Positions 23,701 to 34,331 are shown, numbered from the stretch's first letter. The stretch: DNA of 64,000 nt from Pseudopyrenochaeta lycopersici (GCA_003313425.1 NHZP01000001.1:682001-746000), one strand, 5' to 3'. A program made the numbers and translations. Notes: generated by a model not told the origin, from the sequence alone.

Positions 23701-24607
23701 TTTCCAACCCCGATTTGCGGTGCTCTCGTCGCCATTGAGGCCCTGTGTCAGACTGCGCATTGACTAAAAGCCGTTCATACAAGGGGATAGTAGTGAAAAT
23801 GGAAACGAGGCTGATGATTACTGTTGCAATACTCGCGATGGTTTGATGCAATCCTAAGAGTCTGTGTGAGCGTGAATGTAACGCTCATGGCTGCAAGTGC
23901 ATGAATGTACAGTTCATCATCTGTCTATTATTAGTACGAGGTTTCGTTCATGAAAGGCCGAGTTTCGAGTGACCAAGTGAGCATCGTCAGTAGTCTTCAG
24001 ATTGATAGCCACCGTGGAAGTCTTGTAGATCAATATTAGTATTTCGGCCTCGATCTAGAGTTAGCGACACCGTCCTCTTGAACGACAGCTGCATGTACCG
24101 CCATAGATGTTAAGGACATGGCTACACTGACAAGCGCCAATTAAGCACCATAGAGGCGAATACCTGCGCGATGTTTGTATGCCCCTAGATTGTTCTTGCT
24201 GATGGAGCTGTCACACCAAATTCTCGTGCAGAAAGGGTCCATAACATCTGGTCACAACAAATGGTGACATGCATCTTATTTGTCTGTGAAGATGTATGGC
24301 ATGCACCAATCACAAGATGGCTTTTGTTAGCGACTGTGCGACCGAATTTTTAGAATTATCACACCTCAGCGATACGAAGATGAAAACCGGGACTGGATCG
24401 TTGTCAAACACCTCGTATGTCTGTTTCTCATCCTTTCCTATTGTCTGAAACAAGCAATTTTCGATGAGGTCCAAGAAAAGCCCTGGATCAATCGTCATCA
24501 CCCAATGTAAGAAGGTCAGCGGGACCGAATGGTAAGCCATAAGTGGAATATGGAACTGGTTGACACTTGCTACCACATTCGTTCTTGGCGAGAAAAGCTA
24601 CAGAACA
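20765..24607. other. gene-poor, AT-rich 3.8-kb region, probably decayed
   Basis: Beyond the APN1 3' end there is no gene I can support. The stretch around 22,440-22,960 is visibly AT-rich with many TAAT/ATAT words and stops in all frames, the look of sequence degraded by repeat-induced point mutation. Short coding-like islands remain on the minus strand: one at about 23,160-23,305 reading NTTYVLDPGLWSVPQD, one hydrophobic at 23,609-23,851, and one at 24,310-24,576. No terminal repeats or transposase motif was recognised. Confidence 0.45.
24310..24576 (-). CDS. coding-like fragment, hypothetical
   Basis: Open stretch of 88 codons immediately downstream of the large unknown gene on the same strand. 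It reads like protein (LTFLHWVMTIDPGLFLDL, VFDNDPVPVFIFVSLR) and is better balanced than random frames nearby, but it begins at GTG rather than ATG. It could be a further 3' exon of the neighbouring gene, although no splice joining it in the right phase was found, or a remnant. Not recognised. Confidence 0.25.
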   Translation of the reverse strand: MVASVNQFHIPLMAYHSVPLTFLHWVMTIDPGLFLDLIENCLFQTIGKDEKQTYEVFDNDPVPVFIFVSLRCDNSKNSVAQSLTKAIL

Positions 24608-26880
24608 TTAAAAGCATGCCTCATCCGTTGTGGAGCCTTTTTGTTGGTCATCTTCTGCACGCATAAGATACGATATGATGCCCCAGACTCCTCTCATCGC
24701 TTCAGTGCGGTCGTCAATATCGAAAAGGTTAAACCATCGAGTTCTCTGCAGCCTGGGCGAAAACCAATCAGGATCGGACGGCGGCTCTTCAGGAAGCTCT
24801 CCTTCGGTGAGATACCGTAGGTAGGCCGGGTGTACACGCAACTTCAACAAGCTAATATGGTGGTTCAGTGACGAAACCATAAACACCTGTACTTAGACTT
24901 AGCAAATCGAAATTACTCATGAAAGGTTGTATGGAGGCCTACCTCGTCCCACACAGTACTTTTATTTTTACCGATTGCCTCGTATACTACCTTCGGATCC
25001 CAAAGAGGATTACCAGATTTTAGCACCTTCCAAACCTCAGCAGGGGACGCTCTACGACGCACTTTTGAGCCATCTTTATTCCTTGCAATGGGCTTCTCCT
25101 CCACTTTGGTCGTGTCTTGCACAAGGCTTGTATCATTGACACCCCTAGCCTCACCAACCTCGCCTCCAGGGCCTCCACCCCAGCGAGCTTTCGTCGTCCA
25201 CCACTTGCCTGCACCACTTTGTCTCTCATTTAGTCCTTCTCTTGCTCTCTCTTGTGCCAAGAGCAGCAGCCCTCCAAGTTCACGCACTGCATCAAGAACG
25301 GACTCTGCATGTATATTTCCGCTTGCGCCAAAGTTAACGTCCGCTCTGCACTGGATACCCAGTACCGGGCCCTCCATCCATCCTTGTCGCGCTTTGGTCC
25401 TATCCTGTGGCGCTCGCCAGGCTACAGAGCTCATACGGACAGGGAATCGTACGTGCCCCAACGTTAGGACCGGGGGACGCCGATGTTGTGACAGTGTAAC
25501 ACCAAATGCCCACGCAATCGGCTCTAGGAAAGCACGGACGCAATCGATTCTGTATTGATCAGGCATCTCGGTACCGTTGCCAATTCGATATCCTCTGTAA
25601 GAGCCATTTGACAAATCTGTTGGCTTGCTGTGGCGTTCGTTATCTGTAGTCCACAGGATCCTAGATGAAGCAGTCCTGGCCGGTAGTACTTGGCTCGGAG
25701 GAACGGTTGTGGTATATGGGACGGCTCCGCTACTAAGGGCATTGGCGTCAAAAAAATGGTTTACTGCCCTGTCGCCTACAGCCTCAGTCTTCATCTTTTT
25801 CCTGGGCTCCTCTGTGCCAGTAACTCCGAACCCTGAATCAAACTCCGCATTCCAGTCTGACTTTGCCTTCGTCGTTGCTTCTTGGCTCTTAGTGTCTGTT
25901 CCAACAGGAATATCAGTCACAGCGTTTGTGCCACCGTCATCGGCAGCTTCGGCATTTGGTGAGCAATATTCGTCCAACGAAGTATCCCAGTAGTAAGCCA
26001 TATTATCAAGGCCCTCCCAAAATTTCCGAAAGTGGGCTAGTCGTAGTGGAGCTTGACTTCCGTGGCCCTTGCGGGTGAGAGTTGAGAAAGCATCACCATT
26101 CTTAAACAACAGCTCTCTTGCACGGACATAAAAGTCTTTCTGTCCCGGTGCTCTTCTCCCGTTGCTGAGAAGCTTTGCACTGGATTCTGCGTCTTGAAAA
26201 GGCTCATTGCTTCCAGGCGATTCCAACCAAGATTTTGGTGGTAGGTGTGGTTGGATGTGATCAGACCAAGATGGCTGCAATGTTTCAAAGTCACAATCAA
26301 ATTGAAACGTGACATTTAGCAGCGATAAGGTCTCCTCGGTGACATCAGACGGCTTCCTCAAGCTCAAAAAATGTGCAGATATGCCTGTCCCCTGCTTACT
26401 CCAGCACGCTGGCGGTGTCGTTATTGACGGCTCAGGTGGTCGAAGCAAAGGAAACGTGATGGGAATTGGCTTTGACGGAGGAGGCCTTTTCTTTTCTGTG
26501 TCATGTTGTCCCGCAAGTAGATTACCTATAGACGAATGAGCCCTACATCAACAGCGATGTCGCACATTCAGAGCAGACTCCAGACGAAACATGTGTGATC
26601 TGTTTCGAATGGAACGGAAAGGACCAGGGCAAAACATATAGCTCTTTCGAAACATAGAACAACAAACGAACCGAAGACTAGGAATGAAAAGAGTCGGGCC
26701 ATGCCCCATCGAGGTTCTAATCGAAAGAGAAACAAACTTGTACGATAACAATGTCGGGGGGTTTGTCCGTTGTCCGATTGATGAGATGTTGTGAAGCGAT
26801 GACGTGACGTGTTTGATAGAGGGGAGACGGGAAGAGGAGTAGCGAGCGCGCTTGCTAGACTCACCGCTAAAACTGAACAT
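24608..26880 (-). CDS. conserved-looking protein of unknown function, 671 aa
   Basis: I do not recognise this family. Exons 26880-26744, 26542-24943 and 24886-24608 join in phase to 2016 nt; the first intron is 201 bp and the second 56 bp. The N-terminus (MFSFSGESSKRARYSSSRL) is basic and Ser-rich. Residues 60-90 are Pro/Lys-rich (KKRPPPSKPIPITFPLLRPP). A middle disordered section has acidic and KKMKTE patches. The best-ordered part lies about residues 340-450, with YRIDCVRAFLEPIAWAFGV, VLTLGHVRFPVRMSSVAW and AVRELGGLLLLAQERAREG. The last exon is compact (VFMVSSLNHHISLLKLRVH, DWFSPRLQRTRWFNLFDID). No membrane span or catalytic motif is evident. A nuclear or cytosolic protein is possible. Confidence 0.72.
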
Positions 26881-27211
26881 TGTCGCAAATTCGCTCTTGA
26901 ATATTGCTATTCATCAGAAGGGTGGAAATAGAATTGTTGTACAAGACTGAAGTTGAAGATGCGGTCGTTCGGTGCCTGCAAATCTGGCAAAGCGTTGTCG
27001 GCACAATCACCGTCTCTGTGCGCTTGCAGCTATTGTCCCCACATACGTACACTCCCTGGATCTCTTTGATGAGCGTCCCCACAGGATGTATTGGGCCAGC
27101 GCAATTCTTCAGCCCCAACATCATTGAACCTGAAGGCCAGTGACAGGTGTCATGCCCAGTGCAACAGAGAGCTTCTGCCTTGGCTGGCCAGACCATTACG
27201 GGTCTCGTCAT
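26867..27211 (-). CDS. possible small cysteine-containing protein
   Basis: Intronless 114-codon frame whose 3' end overlaps the first codons of the unknown 671-aa gene on the same strand. It has paired cysteines (CCTGHDTC, CGDNSC, CQIC) that could bind zinc, but no recognised domain and no signal peptide. Small fungal proteins of this look exist; it may equally be the 5' leader of the neighbour. Confidence 0.28.
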   Translation of the reverse strand: MTRPVMVWPAKAEALCCTGHDTCHWPSGSMMLGLKNCAGPIHPVGTLIKEIQGVYVCGDNSCKRTETVIVPTTLCQICRHRTTASSTSVLYNNSISTLLMNSNIQERICDNVQF

Positions 27212-27825
27212 GCGAGAGCTCCATCACAACTGTCCACTGAGTCGCGGTGCGGCTGTTTGATCGAATGAACTGCATAGTAAGCTGCGATGAGCTATGTTTA
27301 CAAGTGCGAAGACGATGAACCAGTCACGACTGGGTAAGAGCCCAAATCACGTGTCCGCTTCAATGAAGGAGTTCGAAATTGGGCTTGTTGCGACCCCTCG
27401 GCACTCCACCTCCATCATCGTCTGCATCGTCACAACCCTTGCAGTGCCTTTAGATGTGGACCCTAGCATAGCACACCCACCAATATTTTTCTCGGCTGAG
27501 ACGGCCATGGCGTCGCTGTTCAGAGGTGCGAGGCCTACCGCGCTTCATGTGTGTTGTAGTTGTTACTCGAAGCGGCACATGAAGCCGCCCGCGTTTCAGA
27601 ACGATACAAGCGCACTACCTGGTGCCAACGGTTGACAACTATCCGGGTGCTCTTCGAACGCCTGCTAACACCTCTCTCTGTTGACCCATTATCCAGCATC
27701 ACGAAGCGGAAAACTTCAATCTTCCAGGTTAATATGCTCAAAGCGCCCGCGGCGTCTGGAGTTTCGTTCCTTTGCCCCCTCTTCTGAGCCCTCGACGGCA
27801 TTTCTTTCTATGAGCTGTCGCTTGT
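27212..27825. other. divergent spacer, nothing recognised
   Basis: About 610 bp between the minus-strand genes and the plus-strand membrane protein gene. Short frames only. If the membrane protein has a signal peptide on an unseen upstream exon, that exon would lie here. Confidence 0.4.
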
Positions 27826-29775
27826 ATGGCCTCTCCGCAAGAGTCGATTACGACGGTGAGCGGGAGACGATGTACTCGGTCCCGGGCCCGAACGGCGGCC
27901 ACATCGACAATCACCACGGATGAGCCGTCGATTATCACTCCGACTGAATTTACCACTTCTACAGCCATAGAACAGGCGCCGCAAATACAGACCAGTGCGG
28001 CGGAAGCTCCTCCACCTCCGCCACCTCCCTCAACGGCGACAGCAGACCAGCCGACAACTGCAACAGCAGAGCAGCCAGCTACTGCGCCTACGACAGAAGC
28101 AGCTGTGACTTCTGCGATAGGTACGATTAGTGCGCTTCCTATATCATCTGCGCGGAATATCCCGCTTGCAAATCTCGCACCATCAGGTCCAGCGGCAGCA
28201 GGTCCAGGGCAACCAGCGGAGGAGTTAAGCAGGCCAGTGGCTGAACCCTCGCAAGTAGCCATAGTCACTTCAGCTTCTTCTACGAATTCAGCATCAGCAA
28301 CCTCTGACACAGTCGCTATAGCTGTTCCTACCTTGTCGTCCGTGGCATCTTCGATCATACCGCCTCTTTTCACTGCGCCGGCTGTATCGGCCCCTCAGTC
28401 GTCCGCAGACGTAAGCCCTGAGCAGCCTAGCCAGACGGGTGTTGAGTCGGCCTCATCGCCTACAGATGCCCTATTCACAGAACAACCACAGCAAGCAACT
28501 TCGGCTCTGGTTTCCCTTCCGTCCGGAGGAGGATCAGCGGGCATAATCGCGCCAGAACAAGGCCCAGATGGCGTTGGAGGACTCACCCTGCCTGACATGA
28601 GTGACGTCAATATCGGAAGCATTGTTGGAGGAATCATTGGCGGTGTAGCGGGTTTCGCCTTGATTAGCGGTCTGCTATTCTTCTGCCTAAGAAAGCGGAA
28701 ATCGAGGGCACCGAGGTGGGATGAGAAGAAAGACAGAGGCCCGGGCTTTACGGATAAGCTGAAAGAAGGTTTTGCAGCAGTTGGTGTCTTTGTTGCGAAA
28801 TTGAAAGGAAGGAAGGCTGGTCCAATGGGAAACCCCTACCAACGACACACTGCGCAGAACAGCGTGAGCTCGGTGTATTCGACGCACTCTAATGGTCGTG
28901 GCCGATCCACCAGCGAACCGCAAGGCATGTTTGCGGTGCAACGCGGAGGTTCTGTCAGGAGCACATCAAGTAAAAAGAGCGAAAGGAACTTGCTACGGAA
29001 GAAGCCAAGCAGCGTCTCGTCGAACTATCGTTTCCCTGGCATCATGAATGACTCGAATTCGCAAAACAACAAGGCTGAGATGGATCCATTTGCGGACCCA
29101 GACCCGCCGAGGAATCTGCAGCTGTTGAACCCGGACACTAACAGCAGGCCCATGACACCACAGCCGACAGCATCGTTGGGACGCCCTGCCAGAGATCCGT
29201 TTGCATCGCTGGTTGGTCAAATCGAAGATGCACCGGATTGGCTGAAAGACTCAACCTCTTCAGGGCATAAGTACACACAGAGTCCGGCTCCTGCGCCACC
29301 TTCACACCTTGCTTCGTCTTCAACGCAACCAGGCGACAATCCCTTTGCGGATCCTTCGAATGGCCCATCATTGCCCACTCAGGCCGCCCTTGCACACCAG
29401 AAGCAACGATCTTCGATAGCATACCCGGCTTTCAACGCCACATCCACCGCAGCATCTCGAGACTCCCAATTTACGTTCTTTGGCGAGCCAGGGCCGAGTC
29501 GACCAGGCACCAATATGTTTACTACTCCAGCAGTCCGTACTGGCCGAACGGTCCGACAGTCGGATCCCTTTGACCTTGATCGGCCAGAAGTTCTTGGGTT
29601 TGGGGATGTTTCGGGCCGCAAAGAAGTGAGGGCGAGCGTCACGAGGCAGCCAACGCGAAACAAGCGAACGAGCAGTGTTGGCAACTGGGTCAATGTGGTG
29701 AATGGACCGTATGGTCCATATGAAAGAGACAGTGCAAAGCCGGGGCCGTTGTGGAATGCCAACGCGAGGAGATGA
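27826..29775 (+). CDS. single-pass mucin-like membrane protein with DPF/NPF tail
   Basis: Protein of 649 aa. Residues about 25-255 are Ser/Thr/Ala/Pro-rich with a run of nine prolines interrupted by Ser (PPPPPPPSTAT), the kind of heavily O-glycosylated stalk found in Mid2/Wsc-type wall sensors. One membrane span follows near 265-290 (IVGGIIGGVAGFALISGLLFF), stopped by LRKRKSR. The cytoplasmic tail of about 355 residues is disordered, Ser-rich and basic, with repeated acidic-aromatic tripeptides: DPFADP, DPFASL, NPFADP and DPFDLD. DPF and NPF are known clathrin-adaptor and EH-domain ligands. No signal peptide is visible at the chosen ATG, so the true N-terminus may lie on an upstream exon. Function as a wall sensor is inference from architecture only. 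Confidence 0.75.
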   Translation: MASPQESITTVSGRRCTRSRARTAATSTITTDEPSIITPTEFTTSTAIEQAPQIQTSAAEAPPPPPPPSTATADQPTTATAEQPATAPTTEAAVTSAIGTISALPISSARNIPLANLAPSGPAAAGPGQPAEELSRPVAEPSQVAIVTSASSTNSASATSDTVAIAVPTLSSVASSIIPPLFTAPAVSAPQSSADVSPEQPSQTGVESASSPTDALFTEQPQQATSALVSLPSGGGSAGIIAPEQGPDGVGGLTLPDMSDVNIGSIVGGIIGGVAGFALISGLLFFCLRKRKSRAPRWDEKKDRGPGFTDKLKEGFAAVGVFVAKLKGRKAGPMGNPYQRHTAQNSVSSVYSTHSNGRGRSTSEPQGMFAVQRGGSVRSTSSKKSERNLLRKKPSSVSSNYRFPGIMNDSNSQNNKAEMDPFADPDPPRNLQLLNPDTNSRPMTPQPTASLGRPARDPFASLVGQIEDAPDWLKDSTSSGHKYTQSPAPAPPSHLASSSTQPGDNPFADPSNGPSLPTQAALAHQKQRSSIAYPAFNATSTAASRDSQFTFFGEPGPSRPGTNMFTTPAVRTGRTVRQSDPFDLDRPEVLGFGDVSGRKEVRASVTRQPTRNKRTSSVGNWVNVVNGPYGPYERDSAKPGPLWNANARR

Positions 29776-30688
29776 CAGCAATGATAAGTGTTACGGTCCC
29801 CCTTTGGTTCGCGCAAGCTGCTGCTGAAAGCGCACAAGACGCGACACGGTACGAAACCTGCGCAAGCTGCATTGAGCACAAGACGCAAATCTAATGACGA
29901 GCGCTCAAGCGCTAATGATTTCCAAAGGCAGGAGATATTACAATGCTCCGTGGGCAGGCGTATTGGAGCATACTCACCATTTCCACATGCAGATTTTCTT
30001 ACATTTTCCTCTTGTTCACCGACATAGCACGCATTTGTAGCATATATCCTATATCATTGTCGCAGCGTTAGAATACCCCAAATCAGACGGCCTCTCGTTC
30101 ACCATCAATACAAAACCGTTCATGTCTTGTCAACCATTACATTTAACTTGATGCATTTTGTGGAAAATTTCTGTGAAAATAGAGAGAATAACTCTGCTGC
30201 TCTGTAAATAGGCACTGCAATGCGGCAGTTGATGACGATGGAGTATTGGCCGGGATTCGCCAAGATATTGCCTTCACCTGAATTGACAAGTTGAAACGCG
30301 ATGTCTTTGCATTTGTCAATGTGCCACTTTGGAGGATCGAATAAGTGCATTGCTGCAATCCCGGTGTAATTACCCGCACCGCAGATGTAATTGCATGGGC
30401 ATGGTGTACGGCACGGTAGATTAGGAAGCACCAACGGCATATGTTTGCTTCGCCGGAGAGCACACGCAAGCAAGAATTGTATGGCGGAACATGCATGACG
30501 GCCAGCACAAGAGTCTATTGTGAGGCAGGTGCCTTGGCAACAGTTTTGCGCATTTTGGGAGTCAGCCCCGAGTGGTGAATTCCATGAAGGTCCAGCCGTG
30601 GCTCTCACGAGTACACGCGACAGCGCGACGCTGACCCAGAGCGCGTTTCGTCGCCACTTGGTCCGCACTGCCACCGCACCATGGCAAC
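29776..30688. other. spacer with one cysteine-rich minus-strand frame
   Basis: About 910 bp between the membrane protein stop and the EXO5 start. Apart from the cysteine-rich frame described separately, no feature was recognised. The first part should hold the 3' UTR of the membrane protein gene. Confidence 0.4.
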
Positions 30689-30764
30689 ATGGCCACGCCG
30701 CTTGCGCAGCTGGACAAAACAGCCAGCGAGTATGGCTCAGATGTCGAGATGCGGTCCATTGCAT
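30120..30764 (-). CDS. candidate cysteine-rich protein, unproven
   Basis: Open minus-strand frame antisense to the EXO5 promoter and start. The first 75 codons are antisense to the EXO5 5' end and look non-coding. From about 30,550 down to 30,190 the frame reads like a cysteine-rich protein: QNCCQGTCLTIDSC, PCRTPCPCNYICGAGNYTGI, MHLFDPPKWHIDKCKDIA, GNILANPGQYSIVINC. No signal peptide is attached in frame, so an upstream exon would be needed. Only the lower half is likely to be real. Confidence 0.3.
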   Translation of the reverse strand: MQWTASRHLSHTRWLFCPAAQAAWPCCHGAVAVRTKWRRNALWVSVALSRVLVRATAGPSWNSPLGADSQNAQNCCQGTCLTIDSCAGRHACSAIQFLLACALRRSKHMPLVLPNLPCRTPCPCNYICGAGNYTGIAAMHLFDPPKWHIDKCKDIAFQLVNSGEGNILANPGQYSIVINCRIAVPIYRAAELFSLFSQKFSTKCIKLNVMVDKT

Positions 30765-32344
30765 CGCTGAGCGACTATGGCTCGGACATCAGCCTTGGCA
30801 ATATCGATGAAGACACGGTTCTGACCGCCAGCCCTGACACGACCCAACAAGGAGGGTCGACGGAGAAGAGCGCGAAGCTGCCTAGCATAGATTTTGGGGA
30901 GGGGGAGGGGGAGGGGGAGCGAGGAGACGAAGAGCCGCATGTCCATGGTTGTGTGCAGACACACGGACCTGCGCTTCTGCGAATGGCCAAAGGCGAGCGG
31001 GACACGCAGAGCTCGTCTTTGCGAGAGCGGGAGGCGTCGGAGGTCGAGTGCAACCAAGAATGGCGGCGAGCGTCAATGAGTGCGTCTCGAGTCTTCATGG
31101 CAAGCAAAGACTAACAACGTCTAGGCACTCGCCCATGCACAATCTCGCCGGCCAGCTGCGAGCAGAAGCCATGTCAAGCCTGTCGCCCTCTTTCTTCGTT
31201 GCCGGCCATAGATGGCCCTGGAAGCGATACCCGGGCCCCCCTCGAACGCTTTCGCACCAAACCAAGGAAACCGCTCTCTGTTACCGACCTTGTATCGCCC
31301 GCCTGGTGCGAGCTGCAGTACTTCTACTCCCTGAGCACTTTGGGACGTAAACCGCGCACTCAGGCTATGCGCACTGGGTCAAAGATACACCAAAAGCTCG
31401 AGGACGAGGTGCACACCACCGTGCCTGTGCAGGTTCAGAGCAAGCAAGACCGCTTTGGGCTGCGCCTGTGGAATGCTATATCTGGCCTGCGCTGTCTGCG
31501 CGAGACCGGTCTAACGCGAGAGCTTGAGGTATGGGGCGTTATTCACGGCCAGGTTGTTAACGGTGTTATCGATGAGCTGTCCTTCCAATGTCCCGACCCG
31601 GCTTTCGAGGAGCGCATGCAAAGCTCCAGGCTAAAGGAAAGCCCCGGCATCGCTACAATACAACCTAGCCGGCTCCACCTTTTGAATGCGGTTGCAAGAG
31701 TTCCGAGCCCGCAACGGGACGAATTTACCTGCATTGGCAGCTTGCAACCTGATCGCCAGGTCTACATCGCTGACGTGAAGACGCGGTCTGTACATTCAGT
31801 GCCTACTGGACCATCGTTACGCCCGACCTGGATGCAGCTGATGCTTTACCACAAACTGCTTGAGTCATTATCACTAAACACTGTGAACGCTGAGACTGTT
31901 TTCATGCGCTACGACCTGAGGCCGCTGGCACCCTTTACCCAAGTCTTCTTGGAAGAAATTGAAACTATCGTCCCCAACAACGAAGCCTCCAAGTTTCCCA
32001 ACCTGCTCTCGCTCTGGTCACTCCTTATCACCGAAATGCAGTCAGCACTCCCACCAACAAGCCTCTCTCCTATCCTTCGCGCAGAGTTTCGATATGCAGA
32101 GACTGGACGTGTGATTGGGTCTGAACTCATCGTCTACGAAAGCGACATTATTGACAAATATATCGAGGAGGAGATGGCATTTTGGAAAGGAGACAGAGAA
32201 GCCAAAGGCGTTGAGATTGAAGAGGCATTCAAGTGTAGGATATGCGATTTTGCAGAATGTTGTAGTTGGAGGAAGGCAAAGGTTGACGAGGCTACAGAGA
32301 AAAGTAGGCTCAGACGGCAGGCGAGGCAGAGGAGCGCGGTATAG
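30689..32344 (+). CDS. EXO5: exonuclease V (EXO5/DEM1), Fe-S single-strand DNA exonuclease
   Basis: Exonuclease of the PD-(D/E)XK fold with a 4Fe-4S cluster; the yeast homologue acts in mitochondria, the human one in the nucleus. Exons 30689-31079 and 31125-32344 give 1611 nt, 536 aa. The N-terminal 190 residues are acidic and disordered and include an EGEGEGE run. The catalytic part begins at RKPLSVTDLVSPAWCELQYFY (first cluster Cys) and RTGSKIHQKLEDEVH. Active-site acids lie in VNGVIDEL and VYIADVKTR. The three remaining cluster cysteines are in FKCRICDFAECCSWR near the C-terminus. No obvious mitochondrial presequence is seen at the chosen start. It converges on the THI5-like gene. Confidence 0.93.
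30896..30920. repeat. GGGGAG hexanucleotide repeat inside EXO5
   Basis: Four imperfect copies of a G-rich hexanucleotide encode the Glu-Gly alternation in the disordered N-terminus of EXO5. Because the unit is six bases, length change would not break the frame. The sense strand could also form a G-quadruplex. Confidence 0.8.
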
Positions 32345-32551
32345 GGGCGACGGCATGCATCTGCAAGTTCTCGTCAGTGACTGGGCCTGCCAAGGAGTAT
32401 ATCCCGCCGGGAACTCCAGGTCGACACAATTCATAAACGACAATAATGGCACATTGAGCGAACGATATCGTGGACATATTATTTAGGGGTCTTTTTCGTC
32501 GGTTCCATTCCCTGCCAGAAACCTGTTCTAGGCCTTTATATTGAACCCCAA

Positions 32552-33675
32552 TTACAACTCGTCCAAGACGCTCGTATCAAGAAACTTCTCCAAGTCTTGC
32601 CTCGGCACCAACCCCCTCTTATCTACCTTTGCTAGGTAGGTGTCTTCCTCGACCAAAAAATCAACAAGCTCATTAGTATCCCATCGTCCACTCCACTTGT
32701 GATCGCCCCATACAGACTTTACAACACGCCTATCCATGTCTACCTCCTTGGCCACAAAGTCATATACTCCCGCTTTCTCAGGCTCATTACTAAACACATC
32801 AATGGTCTTGTTCAGAGCGCGCACAAACTCCACAATATCGGCCCTTCTCTTAGGATCATTGAGAGCCTCTGTGGTCGAGTATAGCGCATACACTTCACGG
32901 TATATCGACGCATTCTGGAAAAGAATTGCGTTGGAGCCGAGTGCTTGAGCACCAAGTTCGACGGCTGGTTCCCATATGCCGAATGCATCGATTGCACCAG
33001 ACTTGAGTTGCGTAGGTAGGGTATTTGAAGTGCAAGGCTTTTTCATGCAGACATCTAGCCACGAAGCGTCAATAAATAGTGTGTAAGTTTGAGACTTTAT
33101 TTTGAATACCAAGTCTTTCTGCAGTGATTCGAGTAATGACTCTCACTAACTTCATGTAACCTAAACAATAGAATTTTGACACTTACTAACAAGACATTAG
33201 TGAGATGTTTTGAATGGATGCCGCCAATTTACCTTCCGTCAACCAGAGTGTAGCCTTCATCCATAATACCCACGCTACCCATCATGTTGTGAATAAAGAC
33301 AGCCGCACTAGTCCCACGCATACTTCCAATCTTCCTGCCCTTCAGGTCTTTCAACTTATTGATGCCCTTGGAGCGGTCGGCAACGATGCGGTACGCAACT
33401 TCGCAGATGATGTATATGAGACGGATGTTGCGATGGTTGGCATACTGCTTTAGGCCCTGGGTTTCAGCATTGGCGGCAAGGTCAAAGGTTTTATCGTTCC
33501 CGAGGTTAGCAACGCCGCCGGTGGTCAAGTTTGCTGGCGTTACCCCTTTGTAGAAGTTCCTTATGGCGTACGGCTGCGGTGTGTGTTCGATCCAGACTAG
33601 TGCTGAGCCGATCTTGAGAGCGCCTCCGGTGTGGAAGTAGAGTAGAAAGATGTATAGGGAAAGTAGTAAACGCAT
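32552..33675 (-). CDS. THI5/NMT1- or SsuA-like substrate-binding protein, junction unresolved
   Basis: The fold is that of periplasmic-type binding proteins related to SsuA/TauA and NMT1/THI5. A signal peptide (MRLLLSLYIFLLYFHTGGA) precedes KIGSALVWIEHTPQPYAI, so the product should be secreted or vacuolar rather than the cytosolic thiamine-pyrimidine enzyme. The first half runs to DEGYTLVDGR at 33,233 with a GTAAAT donor in phase 2. The second half, open from about 33,110, contains CMKKPCTSNTLPTQLKSG, AIDAFGIWEPAVE, then helices to the stop. No acceptor between 33,230 and 33,050 joins the halves in phase without a stop, so a small exon has been missed or the gene carries a frame break. The CGWEP-like ligand motif reads FGIWEP. 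Confidence 0.65.
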
Positions 33676-34331
33676 ATTGTACGTGGGCTTGGTTAGGCTC
33701 ACTTTTGTTGGCAATGGTGATAGCAAACATTCGCGCGGACAAAGTATTTATATGTCTCCTTCTCAAACATCATGCTTACGGTCTCGATGTAGTTGCAAGG
33801 GCAGGCTCATTCAGCCATTTTAGTTCTCTGAGATGGACGAACGCAAATCTTTACGCCATACAGGCTTTGGCTGCCTAATGGAGATTTGCCGACGTGTAGG
33901 ATGTGGCTGGATAGCTAGATTTGATCCCAAGGGGTTGTCCACACGCCGAATCCGGCATCATTACGGAGTGGCCACAATTGCCGTTCAAAGATAATTATAT
34001 GAGTGGGGCAACAGCTGCGCGAATAGTGTGACCCCTGATGCTTGTGGATATCGGCAACGCAGCAGTCTGAATTCACAGACTCACAGAGATGAGATAAAAC
34101 GAATAACAGATTGATCGATATGGAGAAAGACAGCCCTTGGAACTACGAGACGGCTAATTAGAACTGCACAGCGCTCTGACGCATTCAGCATCCTGCTTAC
34201 CAAAACGCCGGGCATGCAAACCTTGACTGACTCAACAGGGATAGCTAAATAAACGTGCCAAAGGATTCTGCGACTGGGACAAACTGTAAATAGGACTCTC
34301 TTTGCTGTGAGAAATTTTCGAGTAGGTGCGG
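33676..34331. other. intergenic, nothing recognised
   Basis: About 650 bp between two minus-strand genes. Short frames only; no repeat, RNA or recognisable regulatory site. Confidence 0.5.

Noticed and set aside
27738..28373. 211-codon frame antisense to the mucin-like stalk
   Set aside because: Gly/Ala/Val-rich complement of a Ser/Thr/Ala/Pro-rich coding sequence; a shadow.
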